Positions 63,729-64,000 of a stretch of 64,000 nt of DNA are shown piece by piece (position 1 is the stretch's first letter; each line of letters starts with the position of its first letter). Position numbers and translations under genes: made by a program. The notes beneath the pieces are model-generated. The model saw only the letters and a program-made list of their open reading frames with translations, had not been told where the DNA came from and made no database searches. Origin of the DNA: an uncultured Pirellulaceae bacterium (GTDB taxonomy: Bacteria; Planctomycetota; Planctomycetia; Pirellulales; Pirellulaceae); the NCBI GenBank assembly GCA_937928555.1, contig CALFWR010000072.1, forward strand, positions 1-64,000, written 5' to 3'.

Positions 63729-64000
63729 CATGGATACCGTCGTTGGCGTTTCTAACGTCTTTGCGGAGGTACTGCTCCGGCAGATCCACCTGTCATTGCG
63801 TGGCGTGGGACTTTCTTCCAGCCAAGGGGAACATTGGGGCGAGCAAAGCGAGAAACGAAGTTACGGAAACCCAAAACGGCTCCGTTTAACGTCGGTTTTC
63901 CAAACATGATGTACACACTCTTTAATTTGTTTTTGGCGGGACTGTAACCCGGCAGGTACATATGGATGGCTTTGGGAATGAAAGGATCTTGACTAAGAAT
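63729..64000 (+). other. Right-edge region without a confident gene
   Basis: Short open frames exist on both strands (63712-63909 plus, 63752-63961 minus), but neither has an RBS or recognisable family motif. No repeat copy was found. It could be the start of an intergenic region or the far end of a gene outside the window. Confidence 0.4.

Noticed and set aside
63712-63961. Small overlapping frames at the right edge
   Set aside because: No ribosome-binding site, family motif or neighbour link; both overlap each other on opposite strands and one begins inside the rhomboid terminator.
1-64000. CRISPR arrays, rRNA and tRNA genes
   Set aside because: Repeats in the window are dispersed elements, not regularly spaced units; no tRNA cloverleaf or rRNA-like segment was recognised by eye. 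A dedicated tRNA scan would settle small RNA genes.

Overview
The window looks like a chromosome segment from a marine-type planctomycete, most like the Pirellulaceae. This is inferred from gene content, not from a database search. The evidence is: many secreted proteins of planctomycete type (an N-terminal LES-x(2)-LLA sorting-like motif, PQQ-type propeller with EF-hand, acidic HTH-plus-membrane-anchor protein, GAF-HlyD fusion); a ResB-CcsA fusion of 1290 residues; lipid A/Kdo synthesis (waaA) pointing to a Gram-negative envelope; and a Chlamydia-type (class Ic) ribonucleotide reductase, fitting the PVC superphylum. No rRNA, tRNA or CRISPR array was seen.

Layout. 1-9.4 kb: a degraded frame, a small CxEC protein, waaA with a possible coupled small ORF, metK, then a nucleotide-sugar group (UDP-sugar pyrophosphorylase, mannose-1-P guanylyltransferase) with a lipase and the YqgF nuclease. 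9.4-16 kb: two tandem HtrA-like proteins (one with an intact triad, one with the His and Ser replaced and the PDZ domain inserted inside the protease fold), an SDR protein, and the ispF-ruvC-ruvA group. 16-25.9 kb: an ABC-2 exporter whose ATPase gene is separated from its two permease genes by about 7 kb. The intervening DNA holds what I recognise as a complete STM4011-STM4015-type cluster: two radical SAM proteins, an alkaline-phosphatase-fold hydrolase, an ATP-grasp protein and a leucine-rich-repeat protein. It also carries a WGR fusion and an extra pair (a 104-residue protein and an LRR-DUF6745 protein). This is the best candidate for an undescribed system here. 26-34.5 kb: acidic HTH protein, lipoprotein, cytochrome c maturation fusion, and an RTX-repeat zinc protease. 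34.5-44.8 kb: betaine-lipid genes btaA/btaB, secreted Cys-rich and DUF3299-like proteins, a MacB-like ABC transporter, a 2OG-Fe oxygenase and smpB. 45-50 kb: lipA-thiS-thiG, a secreted B-domain protein, and a SprT-like protease. 50-54.3 kb: nrdA-nrdB (class Ic) behind an array of NrdR-like boxes. 54.3-64 kb: glycosyltransferase, PQQ protein, adaptor proteins and rhomboid protease.

Scattered through the intergenic space are five copies of a non-coding, roughly 187-bp inverted-repeat element (one truncated to 177 bp). Each is flanked by a 5-bp target-site duplication (one imperfect), and one copy is nested inside another. This is direct evidence of a mobile MITE family. No transposase for it is present in the window.
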